64,000 nucleotides of DNA from Yponomeuta sedellus (GCA_934045075.1 OW203751.1:10053321-10117320), one strand, 5' to 3'. Positions 1 through 11,775 are shown, numbered from the stretch's first letter. Translations and numbers: made by a program. The notes: generated by a model not told the origin, from the letters alone.

Positions 1-140
1 TAGCTCAATTGGAAGGTGCCGGGATTCGAATCCCATGCCGGGATTCGAATCCCGGCATGGGTGGAATTTTTAGCCTCTAAATAGGTTTTTTAAAATTGTT
101 CTTAGCACGGGTTAGTGCATTAAAAATAAAAATAGTGTAA
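1..140 (+). mobile_element. tRNA-derived SINE (family A), rearranged copy
   Basis: Contains the B box ggttcgaatcc-like sequence twice in a small palindrome (ccgggattcgaatcc), then the family tail: cctctaaataggtttt, ttagcacgggttagtgcat and aaaaataaaaatagtgtaa. The same tail recurs more than a dozen times in the window. It ends about 30 bp before the RRP1-like exon acceptor. Confidence 0.8.
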
Positions 141-171
141 TATAATCTTTCGTCTAATCTTTTTTCCACAG

Positions 172-861
172 AACGGCAAATGGAAAATAGAAGACACGCA
201 GCCACTAAAGACCGCGTCAGAAGACTCTTCACACAAAGAAAACGTCGAGAAGACGAAAAAGCGTAAGCCCAGCATTGAAACTGACGACAACTCCCCTTCG
301 AAGAAGCAAAAACTTGACGATAACAAACTTAGCGTCCACGTCAACGGCAAAGAAAAGAAAACTAAAGAGAAAACGAAGGATCCCAGCCCAAAAACTTCGA
401 AAACAGACAGTAGTGCCTCCACGAAAAAGTTGAAGAAACTAAAAATCACTATCACCGAAAGCGAGGCGAAAGGAAAGCCAGATAAGGCTAAAGTGAAGGA
501 GCAACTGAACACGCAAAAGATAAAGGCGCAAAACACAACGGCCGTTGCGAGCAAAGCGAAGAACTTCCAGAAGCAGACCACGCCGGCGAAGATCGAGAAG
601 AAATCCGAAAAAATGACCAAGAAGGTGCGAGAGAAAAGCCCAGCGAAGGCGAACTCGAGCTTCGAAACGCCAAAAAAGCTGAAGTTCGTATTGAAGAATA
701 ACTCCATGCAGAGCACGATGGACTACTACAAGAGCGTGCGGCAAAGTCCCAACATACCCTTTGACAGCAAGAAGCAGCCTACGAAGACTAACCTGAAGCC
801 CAATTCTACTCCGTCGCCCATCAATCCGTTCTTCAAGAAGAAGCTGAGGATAAAAAGCTAA
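172..861 (+). CDS. RRP1/Nnp-1-like nucleolar protein, terminal coding exon (partial gene)
   Basis: Seen: an open frame of 229 codons begins right after a pyrimidine-rich acceptor (ttttttccacag, ending at 171) and runs to a TAA at 859-861. The first codons read NGKWKIEDTQ. The exon is very Lys/Ser/Thr-rich with several basic clusters that could act as nuclear localisation signals. It ends with a conserved-looking segment (PKKLKFVLKNN, then IPFDSKKQP, LKPN, SPINPFFKKK). Family knowledge: RRP1 proteins (human RRP1B, Drosophila Nnp-1) have a basic disordered C-terminus ending in a similar block and act in nucleolar pre-60S rRNA processing. Inference: this is the last exon of that gene; upstream exons with the folded RRP1 domain lie left of the window. 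The phase-0 start is set by the acceptor, not by an ATG. A SINE tail ends about 30 bp before the exon. Another lysine-rich nucleolar protein remains possible. Confidence 0.7.
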   Translation, partial: NGKWKIEDTQPLKTASEDSSHKENVEKTKKRKPSIETDDNSPSKKQKLDDNKLSVHVNGKEKKTKEKTKDPSPKTSKTDSSASTKKLKKLKITITESEAKGKPDKAKVKEQLNTQKIKAQNTTAVASKAKNFQKQTTPAKIEKKSEKMTKKVREKSPAKANSSFETPKKLKFVLKNNSMQSTMDYYKSVRQSPNIPFDSKKQPTKTNLKPNSTPSPINPFFKKKLRIKS

Positions 862-1071
862 GTTTTGAAGGTTAGAATGTATTATATAGAGGTTAGAGCG
901 TGGTTCAGGTGCTTGGCGAGTCTAAGGGGGGTGTTACACTGTACCAGTTCTAGGATACTAGTGAAATTCTTGTGGCTGAATAATGTTAATGATGATGACT
1001 GCTAATAGGCTTGACAATTGAACGAGTAATAGGCGACCTAGTTCTTGATACTAATTCTCGGGTAAATTAAA
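862..1071. other. 3' flank of the RRP1-like gene
   Basis: No ORF and no recognised repeat; presumably 3' UTR and flank. No convincing polyadenylation signal can be singled out. Confidence 0.3.
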
Positions 1072-1259
1072 TCTATAACATAAAAATGAACCGCTGAATA
1101 TGTTGGTAAGCGCAAATCTCGAGAGCAGTTGAATCGATTTCGCTAATTAATTTTTTAGAATATTCCTTGAAGTACGAGGATGGTTCTTCTTACAGCTAGA
1201 AAAATAAAATAATTAAAGAAAAATTGTTAGGCGGTACAAAGTTCGCTGGGTCAGCTAGT
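1072..1259 (+). mobile_element. Helitron-like non-autonomous element
   Basis: Starts tctataacataaaaatgaa and ends cgctgggtcagctagt. Three similar copies occur at 30619-30822, 32130-32300 (3' truncated) and 32345-32532. A 5' TC and 3' CTAGT (CTRRT), no TIRs, and a small hairpin (cgaagttcg in the better copies) near the 3' end fit Helitron termini. Classification is inferred. Confidence 0.55.
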
Positions 1260-1754
1260 ATAGGATAAAAATAAATATATGGTCAGCTCAAATATTCGCT
1301 CATTCCTACTGGAAGCCGTACTTGATATGTACTGTAACAATAGCTAGCTGCGGGTTTCGATACGACTGACACCTAAAACAGAACGCAACGATTTCCTTTC
1401 AATTATTCAAACTATGCCTAGACTGCTACGGCGGCCAGCAACATGTATGTGATGTTCCTGGTTACCATAGCACAGTATCCTAGTTTGGGACCAGGACGAG
1501 TAATTATATTCTATGGGATTTATTATTATTTCATTATACTTACTGAAATCTCCATGATTTTCCTGCTATACCCTGCTATCCATGAGTTAAAAAGCAACTT
1601 TTGACTGATCGGTGAGTTAAATGTAATACAGCCTTATAGAAACACTATTCTTTAAAATACTCAAAAAATGCTCAAGAAAATAAGTCTGTAGTGAAGTTAT
1701 TACAAGGAAACGACATAATAATAATATTGGCCTTTTGCATCTACTTAGTGAGTT
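1260..1754. other. AT-rich non-coding DNA
   Basis: No gene, no clear repeat boundary and no RNA gene seen. Confidence 0.3.
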
Positions 1755-1830
1755 GGTTTATACAGCGTCCAGTGGCATCTTCACTCACACTAGATAGGTG
1801 AAGGGACCACTCCGACGCTGTATTGTAAGG
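1755..1830. repeat. Short inverted-repeat element (acagcgtc family)
   Basis: Inverted ends acagcgtccagtgg and ccactccgacgctgt enclose about 40 bp. A copy in the opposite orientation lies at 35655-35725. Probably a small MITE or hairpin repeat. Confidence 0.5.
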
Positions 1831-1923
1831 AAACGACTTAACCACAGAATAATTGAAGTGTTTTAGTGGAATCTTGTTTTTATCAATAAGGCCGTTATAG
1901 TCTATAAGTTACATAACGTGACC

Positions 1924-2157
1924 TCACGCCTGAATTTCAGTGGGGTAGGCAGAGACCAGGGACTGCCAGTTGCCACGATCCTGACAGATCACCTTCGCTT
2001 CATCAACGTTCATAATTCGTTGCATGCACGCACGCCGGTTCCGGGTACCTTTGTCTTCCTTTGCTAATACATCCCCTAGTTGGTCGCAGTATGTCCGCCT
2101 CGGACGTCGCTTACCGGCCCTTCCACCCACATTCGCAATGTATATTTGTTTCTTCAA
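1924..2157 (-). pseudogene. LINE ORF2 C-terminal fragment
   Basis: The - strand reads RRPRRTYCDQLGDVLAKE and RNRRACMQRIMNVDEAKVIC, then a DRGNWQSLVSAYP segment. This is the style of C-terminal tail seen in lepidopteran non-LTR retrotransposons. It is 5' truncated with no RT core. A diverged + strand relative begins near 27845. Confidence 0.6.
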
Positions 2158-3298
2158 TGTTTCTTTCTAAATCCTCTTCACATATCTAAACAGACGCAGC
2201 ATTCCTCTCTCAATTCTGTTCACTACATTATCTTTCATTTCACAACGTTTTCTAATTAGATTATTGCGTATAGTCAAAGTAACACTACACATACATACTT
2301 CTGGAGGATTTCTACTAAATTAATCCTACTTTCTTGATTCTTTTGTCACACCCAAGTCTCGCTACCAAACTTAAGTGTTGGGACCAGCACACCATTATGA
2401 ATAGCCAATCTAGCTCTTTTGGAGATGTTTCGGCTGCACACAATGGAGTACAATGCACCGGAAGTCTGGAAGTTATTATTGTATAAAAGGGAAGTAGTGT
2501 CGTCCTTTATCCTGCAATCAATTATAATTGTATCCTAGAATTTGTATAGTGTAATACCATCTTAAGTATGCCCAAGACAGTCATTTATTCTCATTGGTTA
2601 GTAAACCTATTTGTGTATTATGGACGTCATATCATATGTTTCAGTCATTTACTCGTATTTGTAGGAAACACGATTTCTTAAAACACAATGACGAACAGCC
2701 CATATTTTTGTAATGATGATATTAACATACTCCACTACGGGGGCCAAGTCCGGGTTGGTGGAGGTTGTTTTTTTTATATTACATTAAAAATATGGGCTGC
2801 TCGACTTTGGGAAGCTGGGATCCCTTCAGTGGGCCGGTAGTGACATCAGAGGCCTAATTATGCGCACAAGCCTTTCTGTATCCTGACGTTTGCGATAGCA
2901 ATAAGTATGGAATTTGACAGAAGATTAGGATAGGCGCTAACATGCGTCACGAATGAAATAAAAATCAAATCCTGATTATAATACTTTTTTTTTAAAAAAG
3001 TGCGAGTTATAAATCTGCAAACGTAGGTAGCGCTGTCCAGAGAAAGGGTCATACGACAAACAAGGTCATACGATTATTAAGTCGGTGATAGTGTGCTGTT
3101 CCAACTGTGACAACTATTTTTAGAACCTACAGTAAAAAATCGAACAATGTCCTAGGATCACCAACCTAGAACTTAAATAGATTTCCACTAAAAACGGCCG
3201 TTTTTTACAAAACTGCTTTTAAGTTCTAGATTCTTGGACCTAGGTTTAAGAACCTGTTGATAAGTCAGTAGTTTCTGAAAAGAACTACACAGTAAAAG
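2158..3298. other. Non-coding DNA with a small 5S-SINE tail fragment
   Basis: Mostly unassignable. 2738-2775 carries the inverted 5S-SINE tail (ccaagtccgggttggtggagg). 3100-3250 has a loose inverted arrangement around cctagaac/gttctag related to 13300-13405. No gene seen. Confidence 0.35.
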
Positions 3299-3310
3299 AA
3301 GATACGATTT

Positions 3311-3433
3311 TACTATTTTTATTTTTAATGCACTAACCCGTGCTAAGGACAAATTTAAAAACCTATTTATAGCCAGAGGTTGCGGGTTCGAATCCCGGCA
3401 TGGGTGAAATTTTTAGCTTCTAAATAGGTTTTT
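3311..3433 (+). mobile_element. Fold-back SINE A with target-site duplication
   Basis: An inverted copy of the SINE tail (starting tactatttttatttttaat) is joined directly to a forward B-box-plus-tail. The whole unit is flanked by aagatacgattt at 3299-3310 and 3434-3445. The single pair of duplications shows that the fold-back inserted as one piece. Confidence 0.85.
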
Positions 3434-3445
3434 AAGATACGATTT

Positions 3446-4409
3446 GTTTCCGTTCGTGCCGCTAGTTAGCGCCGCGACGACGCTACGCTTCAGGATTTGA
3501 TCTTAATACAGGAGCAGAGTAGATTATCAGACTGTTAAAGTAAGTTTATCTGGAGGTCAAACTGTTGTAGTCTGCATACTTAATGAAGTGTATAATTTTA
3601 TTGTACTAATGCTGTTTATAAAACAAATGTCTTATTATCTGTTTAAGAATATGGACTGTTACGTTTGATTAATTTTGCCGTTACAGTGATCTGTTAGACA
3701 TTTTTAATGACATTTTAACTCTATGAATTATTTGAGTGTTGAATTGACAATTTAAGTTTGCCGGTGAAGTATTCCGGATTCCGTGAAGTAAGCCTCGGAC
3801 TCTGAGAGACACTATTTTTGATAAACTATTTCAATAGTGTAGAACTGCCTGTTGAATAGGCGTGACGACGGTGTCAAATAATCAAAGATTTAACGATATT
3901 AGGGGAATGTAAATAAAAGGATTTACAACACTGATTTAGTTTTTAAAAAAGAAGAGATTACCAATATTTTCAATTAAATAAAAGATTATAACATTGCTTT
4001 CAGCCATTTTGACTGAAACACCCATCACACCGCGGGACGTCACGCTTAGGTTAACATTGGTAAAGGACTGTCCACTTTGTATGGGCGATTTGGCAAAACG
4101 TGAACAGTCAATCGAACTAAAACTAAGTAGTAGGTTTTGTAGTATGAGTTAGTAAGAACCCTGTTACAGTAACTAATTCGCATCAATATTCATCAATATT
4201 CGCATCTGTATTGTGACTTTTTTTGCTGCAAGGTGGCCTATAATTTGCTTGCTTTATTTGGTAAGTACTACAAAGTAAGTCCGGTACAAAATCAGTAGTT
4301 GAGCCGGGGTCATCAATAATCGGCCACATCTTGAACCTGATTTTAGGAGCATTTTGTGCAAAGAACTAAACTAAATAAACTTGCAGCAAGCTAACATATT
4401 TTATATACG
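3446..4409. repeat. Non-coding DNA with family D interspersed repeat
   Basis: 3855-4080 (ggcgtgacgacggtgtcaaa through gttaacattggtaaa) recurs at 11170-11265 plus 11640-11775, and partly at 26295-26385. No coding potential. Confidence 0.5.
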
Positions 4410-4500
4410 GGCGCTGGTAGCGCAGCTGTAGTCCGCTTGCCTCACACTCGGGAGGTCGTGGTTCGATTCCATTTGCTTTTATGTTAAGTACATTTGTGAA
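4410..4500 (+). mobile_element. Second tRNA-like SINE (family B), partial
   Basis: gcgctggtagcgcagctgta contains an A-box-like run and gtggttcgattcc a B box, spaced as in a tRNA head. Only one copy was seen, so the 3' boundary is uncertain. Confidence 0.5.
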
Positions 4501-5027
4501 TGTGTTGCCATGAACAGTGGGCATGGTTTTTCTCTCTCGGAGAGAAGGCCGCATTTGAATATAAAAGCTGTCTATGTAAGTTATTATTCGTCAAATTAAA
4601 TACTTCAAGCTTCAATCAGTCCAATCTCGAAATTCTTCAAATGATCTATTATAGGGTCGATTTTGCAGTTTCAGTTTTGCAAATATTACATTCGAATGAA
4701 ATGATCCATTATAGGGTCAATTTGGCAGTTTCAGTTTTGCAAACATTACGCTTGAAATTTTGAACTGTGCTGCAGTCTTTAGTTTTGTTAATTCTTCATG
4801 TAGCTCTTGTTCATTTATAATCTAATAAATTTTAATTACCGAAAATTGAAATTGTCTCTCGGAGTTCTGGCTGCAGTTGTAGGATAATTTTGTTGTTTGA
4901 ACTGAGTACATGCGTTATACTACTAAATGGAGTAAGGACATTTTAATTATGTAGGTTTATTGTGTAAAGAATATAATAAAATGATTCGAAGTCTCAATAT
5001 CTGTGTTATTTCACGCATTCTGGGACC

Positions 5028-5060
5028 TGCTTTATAGAATCACGATTCTATAAAGCAGGT
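5028..5060. repeat. Short perfect palindrome
   Basis: acctgctttatagaatc is followed directly by its reverse complement, an almost loop-free hairpin. Confidence 0.8.
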
Positions 5061-5089
5061 TTATTATGGTTAACAAATAGTCTCTTTCG

Positions 5090-5232
5090 CTCCCTGGCTG
5101 GGGACAAACAAAAACCTTGGATGTTTACGTGTTTGTGATGTCGTTGTTTCTGGTTCCCACGACACAGGGTATCATAGTGTGGGGCCAGAAGCAATGTATG
5201 TGCCTGCATGTAAATGTTAACGCAATGTACTC
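5090..5232 (+). mobile_element. SINE C (tRNA-derived), 5' truncated
   Basis: From ctggctggggacaaac to cctgcatgtaaatgtt it matches the 3' part of the more complete copy at 22205-22408, including ggttcccacgacacag. Confidence 0.7.
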
Positions 5233-5351
5233 AAATGTTATAATAAACTACGTATTGTAGTTTTAAGAATCACGGCCTGGTGTTACCTTACCTACCTTTG
5301 AACTGATTTGTTTCTGTAGATATGATGTCACGAAATTATCACGCGGACGCG

Positions 5352-6524
5352 AATGTTCCCATTAGTCCCTTCTAGCCCTGTCCGCCGGGGTGACAGTTGG
5401 GAATTGTCTTCCCGGTTGTCACCCAGGTGATTATTCGTAGCATCTGTTTCCTTTGGAGACTGACTAGAGGGGACAAATGGTGACAACTGAGAAACAGACT
5501 CCCGGTTGTCCTCCTTCGTCAGCCTCCAAAGGGAATAGAGGGCAAGAATTCTCACCCGGGTGACAACCGGCAGGTTAATTACGTACGCCTTCGGGCCGTA
5601 TATATATACGGCCCGAAGGCGGCGGCTTACATTTTACATTGTACATTGACATTCAGCAAACAGAATGTAAATTCATTACGTTGAAATAAAATTATTTGAA
5701 TTTGTATCTTGAAATTACAAGCAACAGGAAAAAATTGCGCAATATCTTCTGTCAAAGGCAAATTTTGTATTACCCACTGGGAACGCGACAGCAACAAGCT
5801 CAAATAAATCGATCGCAACGCCATCTGCAAAGCGACAGCGACCGGGGAACTAAAAATGCATTTTTGTCGTTTGGATGTGACGGTTTGGTATTACGTAGAA
5901 CTATTTGACAGCGATCGACAGCAGATTGAAATGTCAAACGGCGATTTTTGAACAATTAGAGTGGTATCTGCAAGGCAGTTGATGTTCGTTTACTTACTTT
6001 ATTTATAAACTGTTTAAAATTCTTGGTTAGTGATTGAAAACGACTGTGATGAGACGATAGGCGTGATATTATCTTGTGTGAACTTTACCCAGGCCAACAC
6101 CTTTGGCCACAGCTGGCTTCTAGGAAGTCTAAAAGCCCCGCCAGCTGGGTATTGGATATTCAATTCAAATTCAATTTAAATCATTTTATTTCAACGTAAA
6201 GAATTTACATTCTGTTTGCTGAATGTCAATGTACAATGTAAAATGTACGCCGCCGCCTTCGGGCCGTATTGTAGTGGAGAAAAAGGCAGCGGAAAAAAAA
6301 ACTCCACTCTGACCATCTTTTCTCAAATCATCCTAAAAGCAAATACATCAGTTGCCATATGTAAACATAATAAGATTTCATGATTGCCATTAAAAACCCT
6401 AAATGCCAAGGCATTAGTCAAATGTCTCACAATAATAGGGGAAAACATAAGTGCTAAGTGATACGAAAGACTATTCCCAGCTGTCACCCCGGGGGACAGG
6501 GCTAGAGGGGACTAATGGGAACAC
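5352..6524. mobile_element. TIR element (about 50-bp TIRs) with nested fold-back
   Basis: The left end (tgttcccattagtccctt through gacagttgggaat) is the near-perfect inverse of the right end (attcccagctgtcacccc through actaatgggaaca). Inside, 5590-6285 is a second fold-back with arms containing cattcagcaaacagaatgta; the same sequence occurs alone at 11965-12060 (inverted) and 53365-53520. No transposase frame is visible. Confidence 0.65.
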
Positions 6525-6778
6525 TCGATTATTTCTGATACGTGAGAGCCGATTCTCGCCCATGCGAATTGAAAGCGTAGACGCAAAATATTCGAAGGCT
6601 TAGAATTAGACATTTATAATATCATTCAAAATGTAGCATATCGTTCAGAACACAGATTTTGGTTGTCGCTCGACTTATGTAGAATTCACAAGTCATACGC
6701 CTAAAGTTGTATACGTTTGCATATCTCACAGATTTTTGCAGAAAAAATCGCGCTGTGAGGAAACGCAATGCGTGCCAA

Positions 6779-7118
6779 AGGCCTGCGCAGACGAGGGACA
6801 AAAGTCCCTAAATCCTAAAAAATGTCCTCCGAGTACTTGTCGTGGACTCAACGCCTACGGTGTGCGGTCATATGTTTCCCGGAAATTGAGTGAAGCGTAC
6901 GCTATGGAAGCAAATATTATGAGATTAGTGTTGTAATTTACATGAAGTTGAAAAAGGAAAGGCGTTTTAAAAGAAATCACCGAACTTTCGTCCACTCCGG
7001 TCTCTTGATGTCCTCGGTAAATTGAGGGACTTTTTGTGCGGGGTACTTGAAGTCCTTCGTCTATATCGACGGACAAAAAAGTACCGGGGGGATTGTCCTT
7101 CGTCTGCGCAGGCCTTAT
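6779..7118. mobile_element. MITE with aaggcctgcgcagacga ends
   Basis: Inverted ends aaggcctgcgcagacgagg and cttcgtctgcgcaggcctt enclose about 300 bp. A second copy occurs at 19748-20151. The shared interior (acttgtcgtggactcaacgc) is non-coding; short ORFs in it are fortuitous. Confidence 0.65.
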
Positions 7119-7684
7119 GGCCCCAGTACAATGGCCCATGCTGGCCCACTGCTCGTCATTGCCATTGTGTACACGGGGCAATGGTGTGTAGTGGCTGACA
7201 ATTGCCTATCGTGGCGCGCAATCGAGCAGTTGTCGGTTTTTTCGGCACACTTCAAAGGAATCGTGGGTCGCCCATCCGTGTTTACACAGTGGCCCATCGT
7301 TTAGTTCGTCACCAACCGCTGACCGGGATAGACATAGATACTTTTTTTGTTGCGATGATTTTTTGAAAAACTACTTGTATTTAAAATCGCCCAAAATGTA
7401 CATATGGCGGAACAACGAAGATAAATCGATAGACCGTCAAGTTATTTTTTGCGCCTTTTACGCCATTTTTTTTAATAACTTTGCTGTTGTACATACTTCT
7501 GTAATACTTGTAAATAAATTAAAAGCTGCTTCCGCAATTACTTCCACGTCCATCGCAAGTGGTTTGCCAGACAGCAATGAGCCATGCGCCATTGTGTAAA
7601 CACCAAGTGATCGCGGCCTACAGTTGTGATTGTGAATGGCAAAGCATGGCCCATCACAGGCCATTGTGTACTGGGGCCATAAAA
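7117..7684. mobile_element. TIR element with subterminal caatggcccat repeats
   Basis: Ends are ttatggccccagtacaatgg and the inverse of ccattgtgtactggggccat. Several inverted or direct copies of variants of gcccatgctggccca and cccatcgt lie near both ends, as in transposase-binding subterminal repeats. No transposase is visible. Confidence 0.55.
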
Positions 7685-7749
7685 TTTGGTCCGATTCGCG
7701 CTGTAATCGATTTCATCGCATCCCAGAACGCGGGGTTATTCGGCAAGTT

Positions 7750-8000
7750 GACGATTCGAACCCCGGCATGACTTTGACGGGAATGACTTTGTTTTTTAAG
7801 TTACCTATATAGGTAAATTTTGTAAACTTATAGTAGCATTGCCACTCGCTTCCTGTGAAGGAAAACATCGTGAGGAAACCTGAGTCTGAGGTACCCAAGC
7901 TACCTCAGCGCGTTAAATTGTCAGTCCGCGAATGGGCACGCGTGGTAATTAAGCCCATACCTCTCTTTTTCTGAGAAGGCCTCTCGCTACATTAAAAAAA
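7750..8000 (+). repeat. LINE-tail-like interspersed repeat
   Basis: Contains aaaacatcgtgaggaaacctg. Related stretches occur at 61600-61690 and, inverted, at 63055-63125. Probably the 3' region of a non-LTR element. Confidence 0.45.
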
Positions 8001-8145
8001 ATAAAACACCATTCAGATGCAGCTCAAATAGTCTGTGGTAAAGAGAAAGACGTAGGTAACCGCAGATTATTTAAACTGCCTCAAAAGCGTGTTTTAGAGG
8101 TATCGTGTTTTGATAAATAACACCTTTAGGGGTTTGTCCGTCAAA

Positions 8146-8400
8146 ACAATCAGTTACTGATTTAAAAACCTATTTAGAGGCTAAAAAATTCACCCATGCC
8201 GGGATTCGAACCCGCAACCTCTGGCTATCCGTACCAGCGCTCTACCAATTGAGCTCAATTGGTAGAATTGGCGCTGGTACGGGTTCGAATCCCGGCATGG
8301 GTGAAATTTTTAGCCTCTAAATAGGTTTTTAAATTTGTTCCTTAGCACGGATTAGTGCATTAAAAATAAAAATAGTGTAATCAGTTACTGATTTAACCCT
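8146..8400 (+). mobile_element. Fold-back SINE A with target-site duplication
   Basis: An inverted tail-plus-head turns back at the A box (ccaattgagctcaattgg, 8250-8267) into a forward copy with full tail. aatcagttactgattta flanks both sides. The turn point is the same as in the 37936-38107 copy. Confidence 0.85.
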
Positions 8401-8489
8401 TCTCTAGGCAGTGGAATAAAAGTTACCACAGTAAATTTAACTATATCACTTTGAAATAAAATCGATAAAATGAAAGAAAATCATTAAGA

Positions 8490-8830
8490 AAAGTCGAACC
8501 GAGTGATTGGAGTCAATCACTTGAGTTAAGCAACAACAGGCCTGGTCAGGTACAGGATGGGTGACCGTCCCGTGACTGCCGCTAGTGGCATTTTTTCCGA
8601 GCGCTTCCGTGCTTCGCAAGGCAGGTTAAACCGTTGGTACCAGCTGTCATGTAATGGCAGTCGTTAAGCCATGTCAGAGGCCTTATGGGCGGCTTGATAA
8701 CTTCTGACTGTAAGGCCCGCCACTGTCTTACAACCCTCCACCAACCCGGACTTGGCCCCCGTGGTGGAGAATGGCCTAACCTTGCTTGAGACCAGAGCCC
8801 CAGCAGTGGGGACATACAAGGGTTGATATC
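8490..8830 (+). mobile_element. 5S rRNA-derived SINE (SINE3-like)
   Basis: The head (gttaagcaacaacaggc, ggtcaggtacaggatgggtg, accgtcccgtgactgccg) resembles the 3' half of insect 5S rRNA with its internal control region. The tail contains cttggcccccgtggtgga and ccccagcagtggggacatac. Other copies are at 11272, 23093 (-), 26390 and 43087 (-). Confidence 0.75.
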
Positions 8831-8882
8831 GAATGAGAAATGTATGCTAGCACTGCTTGTGGAATGGGTTAAGCGATCCCCA

Positions 8883-10291
8883 GGGCGAGATTAATAGTCG
8901 TTGCTTAGCCCAAGTCCGTACTCAAGCTTCCCTAAGCATTACTTCAGGCTAACTTAGCTAAGTATCAATGCGTTACTAAAATATACGTTTGCTTAGTTAA
9001 GCGTTTTTAGGCCAATGCTAAGAATTAGTCCGGGTTTTGCGACTTAGGGCGAGATAAATAGTCGTTGCTTAGCCCAAGTCCGTACTCAAGCTTCCCTAAG
9101 CATTACTTCAGGCTAACTTAGCTAAGTATCAATGCGTTACTAAAATATACGTTTGCTTAGTTAAGCGTTTTTAGGCCAATGCTAAGAATTAGTCCGGGTT
9201 TTGCGACTTAGGGCGAGATAAATAGTCGTTGCTTAGCCCAAGTCCGTACTCAAGCTTCCCTAAGCATTACTTCAGGCTAACTTAGCTAAGTATCAATGCG
9301 TTACTAAAATATACGTTTGCTTAGTTAAGCGTTTTTAGGCCAATGCTAAGAATTAGTCCGGGTTTTGCGACTTAGGGCGAGATAAATAGTCGTTGCTTAG
9401 CCCAAGTCCGTACTCAAGCTTCCCTAAGCATTACTTCAGGCTAACTTAGCTAAGTATCAATGCGTTACTAAAATATACGTTTGCTTAGTTAAGCGTTTTT
9501 AGGCCAATGCTAAGAATTAGTCCGGGTTTTGCGACTTAGGGCGAGATAAATAGTCGTTGCTTAGCCCAAGTCCGTACTCAAGCTTCCCTAAGCATTACTT
9601 CAGGCTAACTTAGCTAAGTATCAATGCGTTACTAAAATATACGTTTGCTTAGTTAAGCGTTTTTAGGCCAATGCTAAGAATTAGTCCGGGTTTTGCGACT
9701 TAGGGCGAGATAAATAGTCGTTGCTTAGCCCAAGTCCGTACTCATGCTTCCCTAAGCATTACTTCAGGCTAACTTAGCTAAGTATCAATGCGTTACTAAA
9801 ATATACGTTTGCTTAGTTAAGCGTTTTTAGGCCAATGCTAAGAATTAGTCCGGGTTTTGCGACTTAGGGCGAGATAAATAGTCGTTGCTTAGCCCAAGTC
9901 CGTACTCAAGCTTCCCTAAGCATTACTTCAGGCTAACTTAGCTAAGTATCAATGCGTTACTAAAATATACGTTTGCTTAGTTAAGCGTTTTTAGGCCAAT
10001 GCTAAGAATTAGTCCGGGTTTTGCGACTTAGGGCGAGATAAATAGTCGTTGCTTAGCCCAAGTCCGTACTCATGCTTCCCTAAGCATTACTTCAGGCTAA
10101 CTTAGCTAAGTATCAATGCGTTACTAAAATATACGTTTGCTTAGTTAAGCGTTTTTAGGCCAATGCTAAGAATTAGTCCGGGTTTTGCGACTTAGAGAGT
10201 GCCAAAGTACTGTCTATGATAGACAAGTCGATTCTTAAGCAAGTGCTTTCGCTAAGACTCTTTCTTAGAAGCGACTATTTATCTCGCGCCC
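8883..10291. mobile_element. TIR element containing eight 164-bp tandem repeats
   Basis: Outer inverted ends are ggcgagattaatagtcg and cgactatttatctcgcgcc, with cag on each side as a possible 3-bp duplication. Eight units of exactly 164 bp start at 8885, 9049, 9213 and so on, and are almost identical; each begins with the TIR motif ggcgagataaatagtcg. The last unit passes into a unique 3' end (10197-10291). No coding capacity. Confidence 0.8.
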
Positions 10292-11169
10292 AGAGTTGAA
10301 GGGGATTTCAATAGCATAATTATCAATTACTAATAAAAGTCTTTCATATATTTATTTCATCTATTGTCAATGTTTGTTGTTTGTTCTCTTATCATATGGA
10401 ACCCTGTATATAAAATATATTATACACATTGCCGCTAACGTAAGGGGAAACGGAGACATAATTCTATCACCAAATCTCATACTTTTACAATTTTTTTTCA
10501 AATTATTATTTAAAATATATATTTAAATATAGGTATATATGTAAAAACATATTTCTTTTAATAATCTAAAACATATATATTTTAAACAAATTGGCCGAAA
10601 GTGTAAAAATAAACGAAATATGTTTTACATAACGAAAACTTATAAAAGTTTATTGGCATTTAAGAACTAAGCCCGTTATTTACATACCAATCTATCCATT
10701 TCCTAATACTTTAGCGGAATAAGGTTTGACGATAAATTCATTTTTTCATTCTAGACTATATTTTACAACTTACACAATTTCAACTACTTAGCTATTTTTA
10801 TTTTACAATAATTTACGATAAAGTATAATTTCAACACCACGATCTATATTGTATAAGGTCTTATGGCATCTTCTATAATATTTATAATAATTATTACTTC
10901 ATTTCTCGATTTAAAAATACATACTTAAGTTGATTTATTTATAACGTAATTTAATAAAACCATTTATACTTGCTCATTAGTAACAAATTAATGAGAGGCC
11001 TTTTTATATTCTTGCAACGAATATGTAAGAAACAATACAGATACTGGAAGAACTACTTAGATATTTGAACGTTTCTCAACATAGGAAGAGTATAAAAGAG
11101 TACGTATATTTTATTACAATTTGTACCAAACGCGTTTAAAATAACATTTCATAAATACGCTCTAAGAAA
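10292..11169. other. AT-rich non-coding DNA
   Basis: Very AT-rich with runs of ataatatttataataatt type. No ORF, RNA gene or bounded repeat seen. Confidence 0.4.
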
Positions 11170-11775
11170 GACAATAGGCGTGACGAAGGTGTCAAATAAT
11201 CAAAGATTGTTAAAGATATTAGGGGAGAGTACATATTAAAAGGATTAAAACCACTGATCCATAGATCATAAAGCGCTCGTGGTCTAGGTGAACCGAGTGA
11301 TTGGAATCAATCACTTGGTTAAGCAACAACAGGCGCGGTCAGGTGCAGAATGGGTGAGCGTCCCGTGACTGCCGCTAGTGGCATTTCTCCGAGCGCTTCC
11401 GTCCTTCGCAATGAACGTTAAGCCGTTGGCGCCGGCTGTCATGTAATGAGAGTCGTTAAGCCATGTCAGAGGCCTTATGGGCGGTTTGATAACTTAAGGC
11501 CCGCCACAAATAGATATATTGATTGATTGACTGTCTTGCAATCCTCCACCAACCCGGACTTGGCATTCGTGGTGGAGTATAAGATAACCTAGCAGTAGCA
11601 GGAAAAGACCCGTGCCCCAGCAGTGGGGACATACAAGGGTTGATAAGGACTTAGTTTTACAAAAATAAAATAGTTTACCAATATTTTCAATAAAAAAAAT
11701 AATCCTGCTGCAGCCATTTTGTCTAAAACACCAATCACATCGCGTGACGTCACCATTAGGTTAACATTGGTAAAC
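11170..11775 (+). mobile_element. Family D repeat interrupted by a 5S-derived SINE
   Basis: Family D sequence (ggcgtgacgaaggtgtcaaa) at 11170-11265 resumes at about 11640 (accaatattttcaat, gttaacattggtaaac). Between them, 11272-11642 is a 5S-derived SINE with a short caaatagatatattgattga insertion. Comparison with the uninterrupted copy at 3855-4080 defines the insertion. Confidence 0.65.

Noticed and set aside
120..716. Antisense ORF of 198 codons, Phe/Ser-rich
   Set aside because: Shadow of the lysine-rich RRP1-like exon on the other strand.
8520..8600. Possible 5S rRNA gene
   Set aside because: Only the 3' half resembles 5S rRNA, it is diverged, and it is fused to a SINE tail repeated elsewhere.
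8883..10200. CRISPR-like array
   Set aside because: Units are full 164-bp tandem copies with no variable spacers, in a eukaryotic context.
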